Shown in pieces: positions 35,701 through 47,700 of a stretch of 64,000 nucleotides of DNA (position 1 is its first letter; each line of letters begins with the position of its first letter). The DNA is from Mesostigma viride. Its lineage: Eukaryota > Streptophyta > Mesostigmatophyceae > Mesostigmatales > Mesostigmataceae. The position numbers were made by a program, and so were the translations under genes. Under the pieces are notes generated by a model that saw only the letters and a program-made list of their open reading frames with translations, searched no databases and was not told the origin of the DNA. The DNA lies in the NCBI GenBank assembly GCA_009746045.1, contig RPFO01000276.1, forward strand, positions 775,244 through 839,243. The letters run 5' to 3'.

Positions 35701-38700
35701 ATGATGGGACTGCTGATGGTCGCTTATTGTGTACTCAATTTCCGTAGCGTGAACCTTGTCCTTTGACCCCCTCACGCCCAGCTTGTGTGCCTGATCCTTG
35801 CTGGCACCACTGATGGAAGGTTCGTTGGGCCAGCGCCCGATAGTTGCCCCTTTGGTGCCCACACGGCCACATGCCTGTCACCGCTTGGCACCCCCGTGCT
35901 GCTCACCGTTCAACATGTCCAGCTTTACACGTTTTGTGCTGCCGTGCTCTACGCCCCACCCCCTCCCCCACCCCCCACCCCTCATTCTACTTTCGTGACC
36001 ACTCCGGCCTGTGTGCATGTCTCGCGACCACTCCGGCCTGTGTGCATGTCTCGCGACCACTCCGGCCTGTGCGCATGTCTCGTGACCACTCCGGCCTGTG
36101 TGCATGTCTCGCGACCACTCCGGCCTGTGTGCATGTCTCGCGACCACTCCGGCCTGTGCGCATGTCTCGTGACCACTCCGGCCTGTGTGCATGTCTCGCG
36201 ACCACTCCGGCCTGTGCGCATGTCTCGCGACCACTCCGGCCTGTGCGCATGTCTCGTGACCACTCCAGCCTGTGTGCATGTCTCGTGACCACTCCGGCCT
36301 GTGCGCATGTCTCGTGACCACTCCGGCCTGTGTGCATGTCTCGTGACCACTCCGGCCTGTGCGCATGTCTCGTGACCACTCCGGCCTGTGCGTATGCCTC
36401 GTGACGGCAGCACGCAGCAGCACCGCCTGCTCCCCCTGGTGGCGGCGGCCTACGCGTTCCACTTCACCGCGCGCAAGACGGCGGCGATGATGGACGCGAT
36501 GATCCAGGTGCGCTGGACGCTGGAGGTGGAGGTGATGCGGGTGTGCACATGGTGCAGGCGTGGACGATGCAGGGTGGCTGGGTGAAGCGTGAGGATTCTG
36601 GCGCGTGCCACTGTGTGGAACAAAGAGGTAGCAGCCACAAAGGTTGGTGGGTTCCAGGTCAGGGCGAGGGAAGCAAGGCCTGGGTATGAAAGACGAGCGC
36701 GTTTATAGGGGCTTGCTCTTTGCACACTTGGCACTGTGTCATCTATGGACAAACATTTAAGTTTTCCACAAACATTCAAAAGTCCTTCAGTGTATTGGCG
36801 TGACGTCGGCATGTAGGCACTAAAGCTCAGGCAGCGCCAAACGCTCACATTGCGCGAATCGCGGATTTCCCAAAAGGGGTACAGTTAGACTGCGGTGGGA
36901 TATATTGCTTGAGAACACTGAAAGCTGTGAGCAATGAATTGCTTGGTTTATTAGAAAATAGGTTTACCCTTTATCAACGTTCCTCTCACCGGCTGCGCCG
37001 CCAGTGACCGTTGGGTGCAGACCGTTGGCCCGAGGCCGCACGATGACAGGTAGCTGCCTAGTCACTGCATCGTGCGATCATAAATCAATGCACGCTGCAG
37101 TACGGTTCCTATCTAGGATACTCTAGTACCGTCCAATGACAGGACACTACGTATACTGGGTACTGACATCTGTCACGTACCTCAGTACCCAAAGTACCTA
37201 TCTAGGGAAACGTATGCGACTCGACTAGCATCCCTATCTGCATAGCCCACGTGGTATTTATATTCACATACCAACGTGGGTTTACAAGGCTTATTCATAC
37301 GTTGTATTCACAATGCCTTTGAGACTTAGTCTACAGCAAAGCATGGAGACTAACTCCAGTATTGTTTTATTATTTATTTCTTAATGCAGGTCTGCACCCC
37401 CAACATTATTGTTATTGTTTTTAAGTTGATTAGGGGTACAAAAGAGACATGGCTGGTTGAGCCAGGTTGGTTACAGCTGGCTGTTCTGGCCAGGTGTTAT
37501 ATTGCACATTAAATGACCCTGTCTAACTTGAATTTTATTTGCTACCATGGCTATCACGAACAAGAATGTCGCTAAGAAGCTTACCTACAACGAGGATGAT
37601 GATGGGCAGGATCGGCGGATGCCCAGAGACAACAACAAGAAGCCGGCTGGCGATGCGGCCATTTCCAAGAAAAAGAAAAAGAACAAAAAGACTCACAATG
37701 GTTGCCAGGACGAGGGGACGGCGGCTGCAAAGCCGACCGACCTACCCCCCTCCCCTGCGAGGCCGGAGGCCGAGACGGCTCCCCCCGGGGAGACCGGCTT
37801 ACCCTCGACTCCGGCGGCCGCCCCAGCCGCAACCACGGCTGGCGCGGCCATGGCTGCGGAGACCTCGGTGGTAAACCCCACTGAGGCTCCACAGTCCGGC
37901 CCCACGTTGCCATCTCTTCGGGAGCGTATGCCCCGTCAGACGGCCTCGGTGGCACCGGACGGGACGATTACCTTTCGTCCCGCCACATCAAACCTTAATG
38001 TCCCTTTCGCCCAGGGACATAACCACATTGAGCTAACGTTTGGGCGACCCTCTGCGTCCCTTCTTCGCAAGAAGAAGGACATGGAGAGTATTAAACTCGC
38101 ACGGGTGGTGCGAAAACCTGTGGAACCCATCGCCGGACAACCAATGTCCGACGATGAGGTATCCGACACTGCCAGTCTCCCCGATGGGGAGACTGAGATC
38201 AATCTTACCCCAGCGCTCCTGGCGGTCGAGCAGGCCGCGCTGGTGGCAAATGAAGAACGCCGAGCGCGGCAGCGGGACCGAGAGGTCCGCCGAGAGGCGG
38301 CTTTTCGGCTCGCCGCTAAGCGGCAAGAATATGAAGAGGAAGCCGCCCGTCGCCTGGCTACCCACCAGGCGATGGCGGACGCGTACCGCGAGGCCACCCA
38401 GCGGTTACGTGACCTCTTAAAAAATGCTGACTATCCCATGGACTATGCGGACAGTCAAGACCTGGCCGAGCTTGCTCGGTCAGCACACTTTAAAACCATG
38501 TCCTCCATCACCCAAGCCAGGGTCACGGAGGCCATCTTGGCCAAACATGGGGTGGTAGCTGAAGAAGCCCCCCCGCTGGAAACCACCAGCAAGAAACCCT
38601 CTCCCCCCAACCCCTGCAGTACAAGGAGGGACTGCTGGCCCTGGGTGCGAGGAAGGGCAAAGAGGCGGACTGTCCAGTCCGGCCTGCTATGATCATGGGA

Positions 38701-41700
38701 GACCACTCCCTGACATACCCGAGGATGAGGCTGCCTTTCAGGCAGCCCTCCGGGAGCATGAGGTACGCAAGGAGATGAAGCGTCTCATGCGGGAGGAGGC
38801 CAGGAGGAGAGCAGAGGCAGACACCCCTGCCCGCCCCTCCACCGATGGGGCTGGACCCAGTGGGGTTACCCGGACACCCCCGGGCTCCCCCAGGGCCACC
38901 ATGACCCCCCTCCCCCTCCCCCACCACCCCAGGTTCGCCCTGTGGGTTGGGGCCCCCTCCCAAACCAGGGGGGGTGGCCAGGACCCCAGGAGGCCCTGGG
39001 GGGAGGTGCAGAGGTGCCACAGGCACCCAACAGGCCTGCTGAGGCCCCCCCAAGGAGCGGGGATGTCCTGGAACAGCTCGCCATTCTCCAGGCCCAGCTG
39101 GCCTCGTTGCAAGATCAGCAGTTAACAGCTAACCAGCTGCAAACTGTCGAGGGCCTGCGCGCCCTGATGTCGCGGTATGAGCGGGGGACCATCAACCTGG
39201 ACCCCACCCGCCTGCAACAAGCAACCGACGCTTCTTGAGGGCCAACCCCCCTCTCACAGGTGTGTTTAACCCTCATAAAAAGGAATCCAAAATCAATATT
39301 GCTGGCTTGCCTGAGGGTCACACTGTTGAACAAGCTAAGCAATTTGTTTTTGCTTTGGAGTATGGGATGGAAGGTCTTAACCTTAGACATCAGTTTAAGG
39401 CTCTCAGGGCCTCCTCCACATTCCATCAATCATCTCCTGCAATCAGAGCATTGATTCAAACCTATCAGGAACGTACCCTGACACCTGAAGCAGCCATTGA
39501 ACAGTGGCCTACCTTTATCACTGATCTGAAACAGCTAGTGCTTACCAATAACCACATGGAAGCAGTAGAACGTTTCAACTGGCTTGCTGCATATAAGGTG
39601 AACAAGAATAACCTCTCTGGGGATGCAAAAACATACAGGGTAATGATTGAGAAAGACCTTGAGCTTCTCAAGCTCCAACCAAGGTATCTCATCCACACCT
39701 GGCTAACAAAAGCTAATTTGCAACCTTCTGTCCTGGCTACCCTGCTTACAGGCCTCAAGTCCCTCTGGGACAACTTCAGAGCTGCCATGCTCTATATCGA
39801 GGAGGCAGTGGACCCCCTGGGTACTGGCAACAACCAGGCCCAGGACCCCAAGGTCCAGGGTGTCCAAGGCCACAAACGCAAGGGGCAGGCCAGCCAGGGG
39901 GGGGCACCCAAGACCCACAAGTCCTCCCACCAAGGGGGCAGTGGCTCTCAGGGGCGTGGCAACACGTGGCACCGTGTGCCCCTGCATGGCAACCCCAACA
40001 ACAACAACAACAACAACAACAACAGGTCCCAGCAGGGCAACAATAACAACAGGTCCCAACAGGGCCAAAACAACAACAACAACAGGTCCCAGCAGGGCCA
40101 GAACCGGTCCCAGCAGGGAAACAACAACAACAACAACAACAACCAGCCTGGCAACCCTGGGGGTCCATAAGGTGCCTGAGGTGCTTCCAACGAGGGCACG
40201 CACGGCACAACTGCCCCAACAACGACTCCCTGGCCAACGGGGTGGATCTCTGCCCGGGCTGCTGGCACGCACGTCATCCCCTGGGGCCTCCAGGCAGCCG
40301 TTGCAACAGGCCTCGCTACCCAAATCAATGTGAGTTCACTCACCTTATGTACTCTGAGGATGATGATCTCATTACCATTGGGGATGGCAACCAGGGCATA
40401 ATTGATTTTGAGGCAGCAACCTTACTGTCCTCCCAACACCCTGTTCTGGAACCTTACATAAAAGCACTAACCCCTACTGTTGACAACTCCATAGATATCA
40501 AGGAGCTTGCTCATCAGCTGCACCTAGCCATGGGTCATGAAACAGTGGCTGAGGAACTGGCCAGACGGCTGGGGGGTAGTAGCATGGGAAAACAACTCAG
40601 GAATGCAGTAAAACTGGCTAGACAACACTGTCAAGAATGTCAGTTCAATAGCCCCAAACCTCAAAAATGGCATACTGCAACTCCTTCCACCAATAGGGGC
40701 ATGATAGTGGGGGATGTGATGCACATCAACAAAGATGTCCAACCCTACCTGATCCTAAAAGACTCATGGTCCAGGTTCACAGTAATGGAACCCCTACCTG
40801 GCATGTCTGCAGGGCAGCTACGTGTTGCACTCATGATTGCTTTACCCAGATTCTACCCAGTTGACAGAATTTTGCTTGATCAACAATTTTCTTGTCTGAC
40901 TGACCTGGAAGGGTGTGAAGCAATAGAGATTGCTGGGCTGGAAGATCATGAGGGTCAGGGGGTCATTGAAAGAACCATCAGATCTGTCAAAACCCTACTA
41001 GCCAAAAATCCTTCCAAGGATGCTACTTCAGGGGTCTATTGTGACAGGGCACTCTGGTGTCATGAAATGTGCACAACCCTAAACATGAGACCTGTCTTGC
41101 ATGCCACGTGGGGTGAAGTAATCCCAGCAGGCCTGCAGGCAGGTGTATATCCCCCAGAGGTGATAGCACTGTACAACACTGCACGTGCACAAACCTCAGC
41201 AAAACTGGCAGAAAAAGATAAAACCCATTCCAGGCCAGTATTCCAAAAAGGTGATCAAGTTCTCTATTACAAGGAAAACAGCTTTGGTAAGGTTGGAACT
41301 TGGCTAGGTCCAGTTACCATCCGTGGATTTACCAAAAACAGCAAGACCGTGGAGGTCAAGCACAATATCAATGGGAAGCGTCACAGGGTGAGCTGTCATA
41401 GAATTAAGAAGTATTATTCTCCCATGGCAGACGTGCCTGGGGAAGAGTCTTTAAGCATGGACTCACTACTTCTATCTGGCAACTCCAGCATGCCCAGCAG
41501 TAGCTCTGAGCCACCAATTACTGCTGTTGACAGCACCACAGCACCCTCTGTGAACCTTCCACCCTCAGTGAAGCCAGGCCCACTTCACAACCTGGGGATT
41601 GCTTAACCAGGCACGAGGTAGCTGGGTTGGAAGCATTAGCTCAGCCCCAAGGCACCAAATTGTCTGCCAACCCTCCCGCTCTGAGGTCAAGATTGGCAGT

Positions 41701-44700
41701 CGCCTTGCAAGCATTACACAGGTCACATAAGCAACAAGCTGCTGTGGCCGCAGGGTTGGCAAAAGTCTCAGCTGTGTGCACTAGTCAGGACCCCTGGACC
41801 CTGGCAATAGACACTCAGGCACAGGTCAGTGTGATCAGTGCACAAGCCATCCCTGGTCTTGAGATTGCACCTTCATTTTGGGCACGGGTGCAGGATTTCT
41901 CAGGCCAAAGCTCACTGGATGTAGTGGGACAAGTGATGCTCCCTATACTTGGTATTCAGACACCCTTCCAGGTGGTGGAGGGGTACTCTGGTAACACCTT
42001 GTTGGGGGAACCTTTTGTATCCTATCCTGGGGTGCTTATCTCAGCTAATGAGCTCAGTGTCACAGGGGTGGGTGCAGTTCCTCTGGACCACTTTAAAATC
42101 CCTCTCTCCAGTATTGTCCCTGGTATGGATGCTGTCATCAAGGCAGTCAACACTCAGTATGCACCAGGGGAGATCCCTGATCTGGACAAGTTAGTGCACA
42201 GCCAGTTCCTCCATCCCTCAGCCTTTGGGCTGGGTAAGTGGGACATAGCCATGCACTCACCCCACCAAATCTCCCACGTCATACAAGAATGCAAAACACA
42301 AAAAGGGTTTACCAAGTGGCTGATGGCCATTGTCCACCAAGCCAGGCAGGAATGGGTCCTGCCCAACCCCAAAAACCCTCAATACAAACCGCCCTGAGAG
42401 CCTTAAACTGATGTCTAAGGTTAAGACCTTCCATCCCATACTCCAAAGCAAAAACAAATTGCTTAGCTTGTTCAACAGTGTGACCCTCAGGCAAGCCAGC
42501 AATATTGATTTTGGATTCCTTTTTATGAGGGTTAAACACACCTGTGAGAGGGGGGTTGGCCCTCAAGAAGCCGTCGGTTGCTTGTTGCAGGCGGGTGGGG
42601 TCCAGGTTGATGGTCCCCCGCTCATACCGCGACATCAGGGCGCGCAGGCCCTCGACAGTTTGCAGCTGGTTAGCTGTTAACTGCTGATCTTGCAACGAGG
42701 CCAGCTGGGCCTGGAGAATGGCGAGCTGTTCCAGGACATCCCCGCTCCTTGGGGGGGCTTCAGCAGGCCTGTTGGGTGCCTGTGGCACCTCTGCACCTCC
42801 CCCCAGGGCCTCCTGGGGTCCTGGCCACCCCCCCTGGTTTGGGAGGGGGCCCCAACCCACAGGGCGAACCTGGGGTGGTGGGGGGGGGGAGGGGGAGGGG
42901 GGGTCATGGTGGCCCTGGGGGAGCCCGGGGGTGTCCGGGTAACCCCACTGGGTCCAGCCCCATCGGTGGAGGGGCGGGCAGGGGTGTCTGCCTCTGCTCT
43001 CCTCCTGGCCTCCTCCCGCATGAGACGCTTCATCTCCTTGCGTACCTCATGCTCCCGGAGGGCTGCCTGAAAGGCAGCTTCATCCTCGGGTATGTCAGGG
43101 AGTTCGTCTCCCATGATCATAGCAGGCCGGACTGGACAGTCCGCCTCTTTGCCCTTCCTCGCACCCAGGGCCAGCAGTCCCTCTTTGTACTGCAGGGGTT
43201 GGGGGGGAGAGGGTTTCTTGCTGGTGGTTTCCAGCGGGGGGGCTTCTTCAGCTACCACCCCATGTTTGGCCAAGATGGCCTCCGTGACCCTGGCTTGGGT
43301 GATGGAGGACATGGTTTTAAAGTGTGCTGACCGAGCAAGCTCGGCCAGGTCTTGACTGTCCGCATAGTCCATGGGATAGTCAGCATTTTTTAAGAGGTCA
43401 CGTAACCGCTGGGTGGCCTCGCGGTACGCGTCCGCCATCGCCTGGTGGGTAGCCAGGCGACGGGCGGCTTCCTCTTCATATTCTTGCCGCTTAGCGGCGA
43501 GCCGAAAAGCCGCCTCTCGGCGGACCTCTCGGTCCCGCTGCCGCGCTCGGCGTTCTTCATTTGCCACCAGCGCGGCCTGCTCGACCGCCAGGAGCGCTGG
43601 GGTAAGATTGATCTCAGTCTCCCCATCGGGGAGACTGGCAGTGTCGGATACCTCATCGTCGGACATTGGTTGTCCGGCGATGGGTTCCACAGGTTTTCGC
43701 ACCACCCGTGCGAGTTTAATACTCTCCATGTCCTTCTTCTTGCGAAGAAGGGACGCAGAGGGTCGCCCAAACGTTAGCTCAATGTGGTTATGTCCCTGGG
43801 CGAAAGGGACATTAAGGTTTGATGTGGCGGGACGAAAGGTAATCGTCCCGTCCGGTGCCACCGAGGCCGTCTGACGGGGCATACGCTCCCGAAGAGATGG
43901 CAACGTGGGGCCGGACTGTGGAGCCTCAGTGGGGTTTACCACCGAGGTCTCCGCAGCCATGGCCGCGCCAGCCGTGGTTGCGGCTGGGGCGGCCGCCGGA
44001 GTCGAGGGTAAGCCGGTCTCCCCGGGGGGAGCCGTCTCGGCCTCCGGCCTCGCAGGGGAGGGGGGTAGGTCGGTCGGCTTTGCAGCCGCCGTCCCCTCGT
44101 CCTGGCAACCATTGTGAGTCTTTTTGTTCTTTTTCTTTTTCTTGGAAATGGCCGCATCGCCAGCCGGCTTCTTGTTGTTGTCTCTGGGCATCCGCCGATC
44201 CTGCCCATCATCATCCTCGTTGTAGGTAAGCTTCTTAGCGACATTCTTGTTCGTGATAGCCATGGTAGCAAATAAAATTCAAGTTAGACTGCGGTGGGAT
44301 ATATTGCTTGAGAACACTGAAAGCTGTGAGCAATGAATTGCTTGGTTTATTAGAAAATAGGTTTACCCTTTATCAACGTTCCTCTCACCGGCTGCGCCGC
44401 CAGTGACCGTTGGGTGCAGACCGTTGGCCCGAGGCCGCACGATGACAGGTAGCTGCCTAGTCACTGCATCGTGCGATCATAAATCAATGCACGCTGCAGT
44501 ACGGTTCCTATCTAGGATACTCTAGTACCGTCCAATGACAGGACACTACGTATACTGGGTACTGACATCTGTCACGTACCTCAGTACCCAAAGTACCTAT
44601 CTAGGGAAACGTATGCGACTCGACTAGCATCCCTATCTGCATAGCCCACGTGGTATTTATATTCACATACCAACGTGGGTTTACAAGGCTTATTCATACG

Positions 44701-47700
44701 TTGTATTCACAATGCCTTTGAGACTTAGTCTACAGCAAAGCATGGAGACTAACTGGTACGTTCCAACGTACAGAATTAACCAAGGTACTGAGGGCCCTGG
44801 GTGCCGTAGCCACCAAAAGTAGTGCCGGAAAAGCATAACTTCGGCACCTAATATCTTTTTGTATACGTAACTATTTTTAGCAAGAAAAGTAGTGCCGTCA
44901 AGGACACGGCAAGCCCTACCTAGCCCTAACAATCTAGGCCAGAAATACGGTGGGCGGAAGCGATTATTAGGGACGCGTTCCTTATTAATGCCCCGTTTAC
45001 AGAAGGTTGGCCACAACATTAAATGGGCTAGCAAACGGGCGCAACCAGGATTATCTAAAATCCTGACAGCGGACTTGGCGGTCATCGAGGGGATGCGCCG
45101 CTGGACACCAGCCGGCTTCTTGGTATGCTTATCCACTGGGCTGGGAGCTCAGCGGGCTTCTGTTTTGGGCTTCCACGTTTTGGGCCTCAGCTCTGTTTCT
45201 CGGCAATCTGGCAGAACGGTTCCCAGGTAAAATGCACCTTGGTCTCTTCATGGTCACAATTCCCAGGATTGTTTTCTAAAAGATGAATGAGCGGCAAGGT
45301 GCTGATAACGAAGGAATCTGGCCCTGTGGTGCATGGTGTAATTGAACAAGGTTGGGGTTAGATCCCTGTTGCTTTTGTGCGGACGTCTTTGTGCATGTGC
45401 TATGGTTGTGATATATGCGCGTGCAAGGCTCTCCCACAACGCCCCCCCACCTGGCTTGTGCTGGCGCGCAGGCGATGGCCAGCGGTGACGTGTCAGGCCT
45501 TGGGCAAATGCACGCGCTGAGCTCCGGTGAGTGGGCAGTAGGAGGGAAGTTGGCGGGGGGCTCCATTGAGGGTATAAAAGTTAGTGTGGGTGGGGTGGGT
45601 GTGGGCTGGGTGTGGGCTGGGGGGACTCTGATCTGATACTGTCAGGAATGAATGGGGGAAGATGTTGTAGGTGGAAGAGCCGTGGAGGAGAGCCGGGCCC
45701 CCAACCGCAAGTGATGAGGACTCGCCTGACACCCAGTGGCCCCATTGCTGCCTATGTGTGGCGGGCTAGGACATTGGTCACATCATCTGGCAACCACAAA
45801 GGGTGGGAAACCCCTGGGTAATTGCTCGTGGCATCTTGACTACTGTCGCACGCTAGTGATGGCAGGGGCGCGCTTTAGGGCATGCATGCGCGGCACTTCC
45901 CGCACCGTTGCCTGCATGTGTGTGCGGCGCCCTGGTTCCCTCATGTGCTGCATCCAACACGTACCCAACACGTACCGCAATCACCGTCAAACTCCACCCC
46001 ACAGGCCTGAAGAGTTTCACCACGGAGATCGCGGCGGCCGGCATCGATGAGTGTCGCAAGTGCTGCGGCGGCCACGGCTACAGCGCGCTGAGCGGGTTGC
46101 CCGACCTGGTGGGCTACTTCACACACATGGAGACGGCAGAGGGGGAGAACCTTCTGCTGACGCAACAGGCCATGAGGTGGGTGGGGCAAGGGGCATGATG
46201 AGGTTTGGCAATATAATATGCATGAGGTGGGTCATGCAACCGTCGTGCTATGGGTTGTATAGCAGGCGTGAGGTGACCCATACAGCACGTTTGAGGTGGG
46301 AAAGACGCCAGCAATTGCAACAACCGTGGACCAAGCTGGCAAGGCCCTGCGGGATCGGTGTTGCTCTTGGCGGCAGCAGGCGCACGCATGCTGGCTAGTA
46401 CAAACAGCTCCCTTGCCTGTTGGCTCCTATTCCCCGTGCCACATTGCACAGGGCCATGTGCGTCCCTGCCAGCTTGTCCGCTAGCCATGCGTGCCAGGGC
46501 TGGCGTTGGCGCACCCGCTCCTAGGAGCCATCAAAGGCAACAGATGCCTGAGGCATTGTGTGTGCATGTGTTAGGCAGGTCGGGTAGCCTAGTAGTCCTG
46601 CTGGGTGCCGCCCTGATCTTCATACCACTCCCCCATCTCAACGTGCATGAACATGCCACTCATGCCAATCCTTTACTGATCGGGCTCAATTTTTTCTCGA
46701 CCGTACCATGTGACGTCCTGGCCCCCACCGTGCCCTGTGCCATTCTGCCCCCTGCCCCTTGCCATCTGCCAGGTTCCTCCTCAAGTCATACGACGGCAAG
46801 CAGGGGCCACTGGCGGTGGACCTCAACGAAAAGTGCAACGTGGCCCGAGGTGAACCCCCATGCACTCTGTGATCAAGAGGGGGGAGAGGGCCCAATGGGC
46901 ACGGTGGTGGAGGCACCCCCATCTCCCCGTGGCCGCAGTGACACGCCCCCGTTCCCATTTGGATGGCTGACATAGTCTGGGCATGCCATTTGGTGATCCA
47001 CTGCACGGCGCGTTGGCGCTTCACCTGCCCCAGTGCTCTATCATTATCCCTCGTGTGGATGGCTTTGTGTGCCCGAGAATGCTCCTCGGTGCTGGCGTTT
47101 GTCACACTCACAATCTGTGCGGGCCACTCCGATCATGCATCGCGTTCACCCAACAGCTCTCTCCTTGTCGTCCCCTTGCGTGCAAAAGCTCCTCTTTGCG
47201 GTGACTTAAATACTACCAGCCTGAGGCTGTGCCTGCTTCTGGTTGGCCCCATCTCATTCTCCCCACCCATGCCCTCGAAAGCCTCACAAACCACAACTCT
47301 CCTCCCCTCGTGTGCGCAATCATGCCTCAATGCTTTTTCCCCTGCCAGCTCCTGAGTGGCGTGACCGGCAGCAGCAGCTACACGCGCTGCGGCACCGCGC
47401 CACCCGACTGGTCACGCGCGTGGGGCGCGCCCTGGCAGGGGCGGTGGCCAAGGGGGCGGCAGTGGAGGCCGCTTGGAACGACCAGCTGGTGGACATCGCT
47501 GCCGCGTCGCGGTGGGTGCAAGCAAGCACATGGTTGCGCATGATTGGGTGATGGGTTGAACGCACGCACATGATTGGGTGGTGGGTGCCCTCGCGCAGAT
47601 GGTGTGGTGGATGGGGGTGGGGTGGGGTGGGGTGTGGGGGGGGGGGCGCATGCGCAGGTGGTTTAGTGGATCTGCCGCTGCACAAACTTTGCTGGTGGGT

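Larger units (their letters stand above)
36883..44754 (+). mobile_element. Rearranged LTR element inside oxidase intron 8
   Basis: 7872 bp with 473-bp direct terminal repeats (36883-37355 and 44282-44754) that look identical. They begin AGTTAG and end CTAACT, and are flanked by a 5-bp target duplication GGTAC (36878-36882 and 44755-44759). The plus-strand interior has a gag-like region, CCHC knuckle, integrase and a retropepsin-like ORF. The interior from 42391 to 44281 is then an inverted copy of 37529-39410 (gag), abutting the 3' LTR. No reverse transcriptase, RNase H, polypurine tract or obvious primer-binding site is visible. The element lies in the same direction as the host gene and expands intron 8 from about 1.09 kb to 8.96 kb. 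Alternative: an integrase-bearing DNA element with direct terminal repeats, less likely given Gag, knuckle and protease. Confidence 0.9.

Noticed and set aside
35878-36462. CRISPR-like array of 29-bp repeats
   Set aside because: Units are contiguous with no unique spacers; it is an intronic minisatellite in a eukaryotic gene.
43413-44229. Plus-strand frames of 110-193 codons over 42690-44230
   Set aside because: Antisense shadows of the inverted gag copy, mirrored at 37580-39110.
36883-44754. DNA transposon with 1.9 kb terminal inverted repeats
   Set aside because: The inverted arms are internal; the outer ends are 473-bp direct repeats with a 5-bp target duplication outside them.
44690-45136. 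148-codon minus-strand frame at the right edge of the intronic element
   Set aside because: Crosses from the LTR into intron 8; no motif and no splice support.
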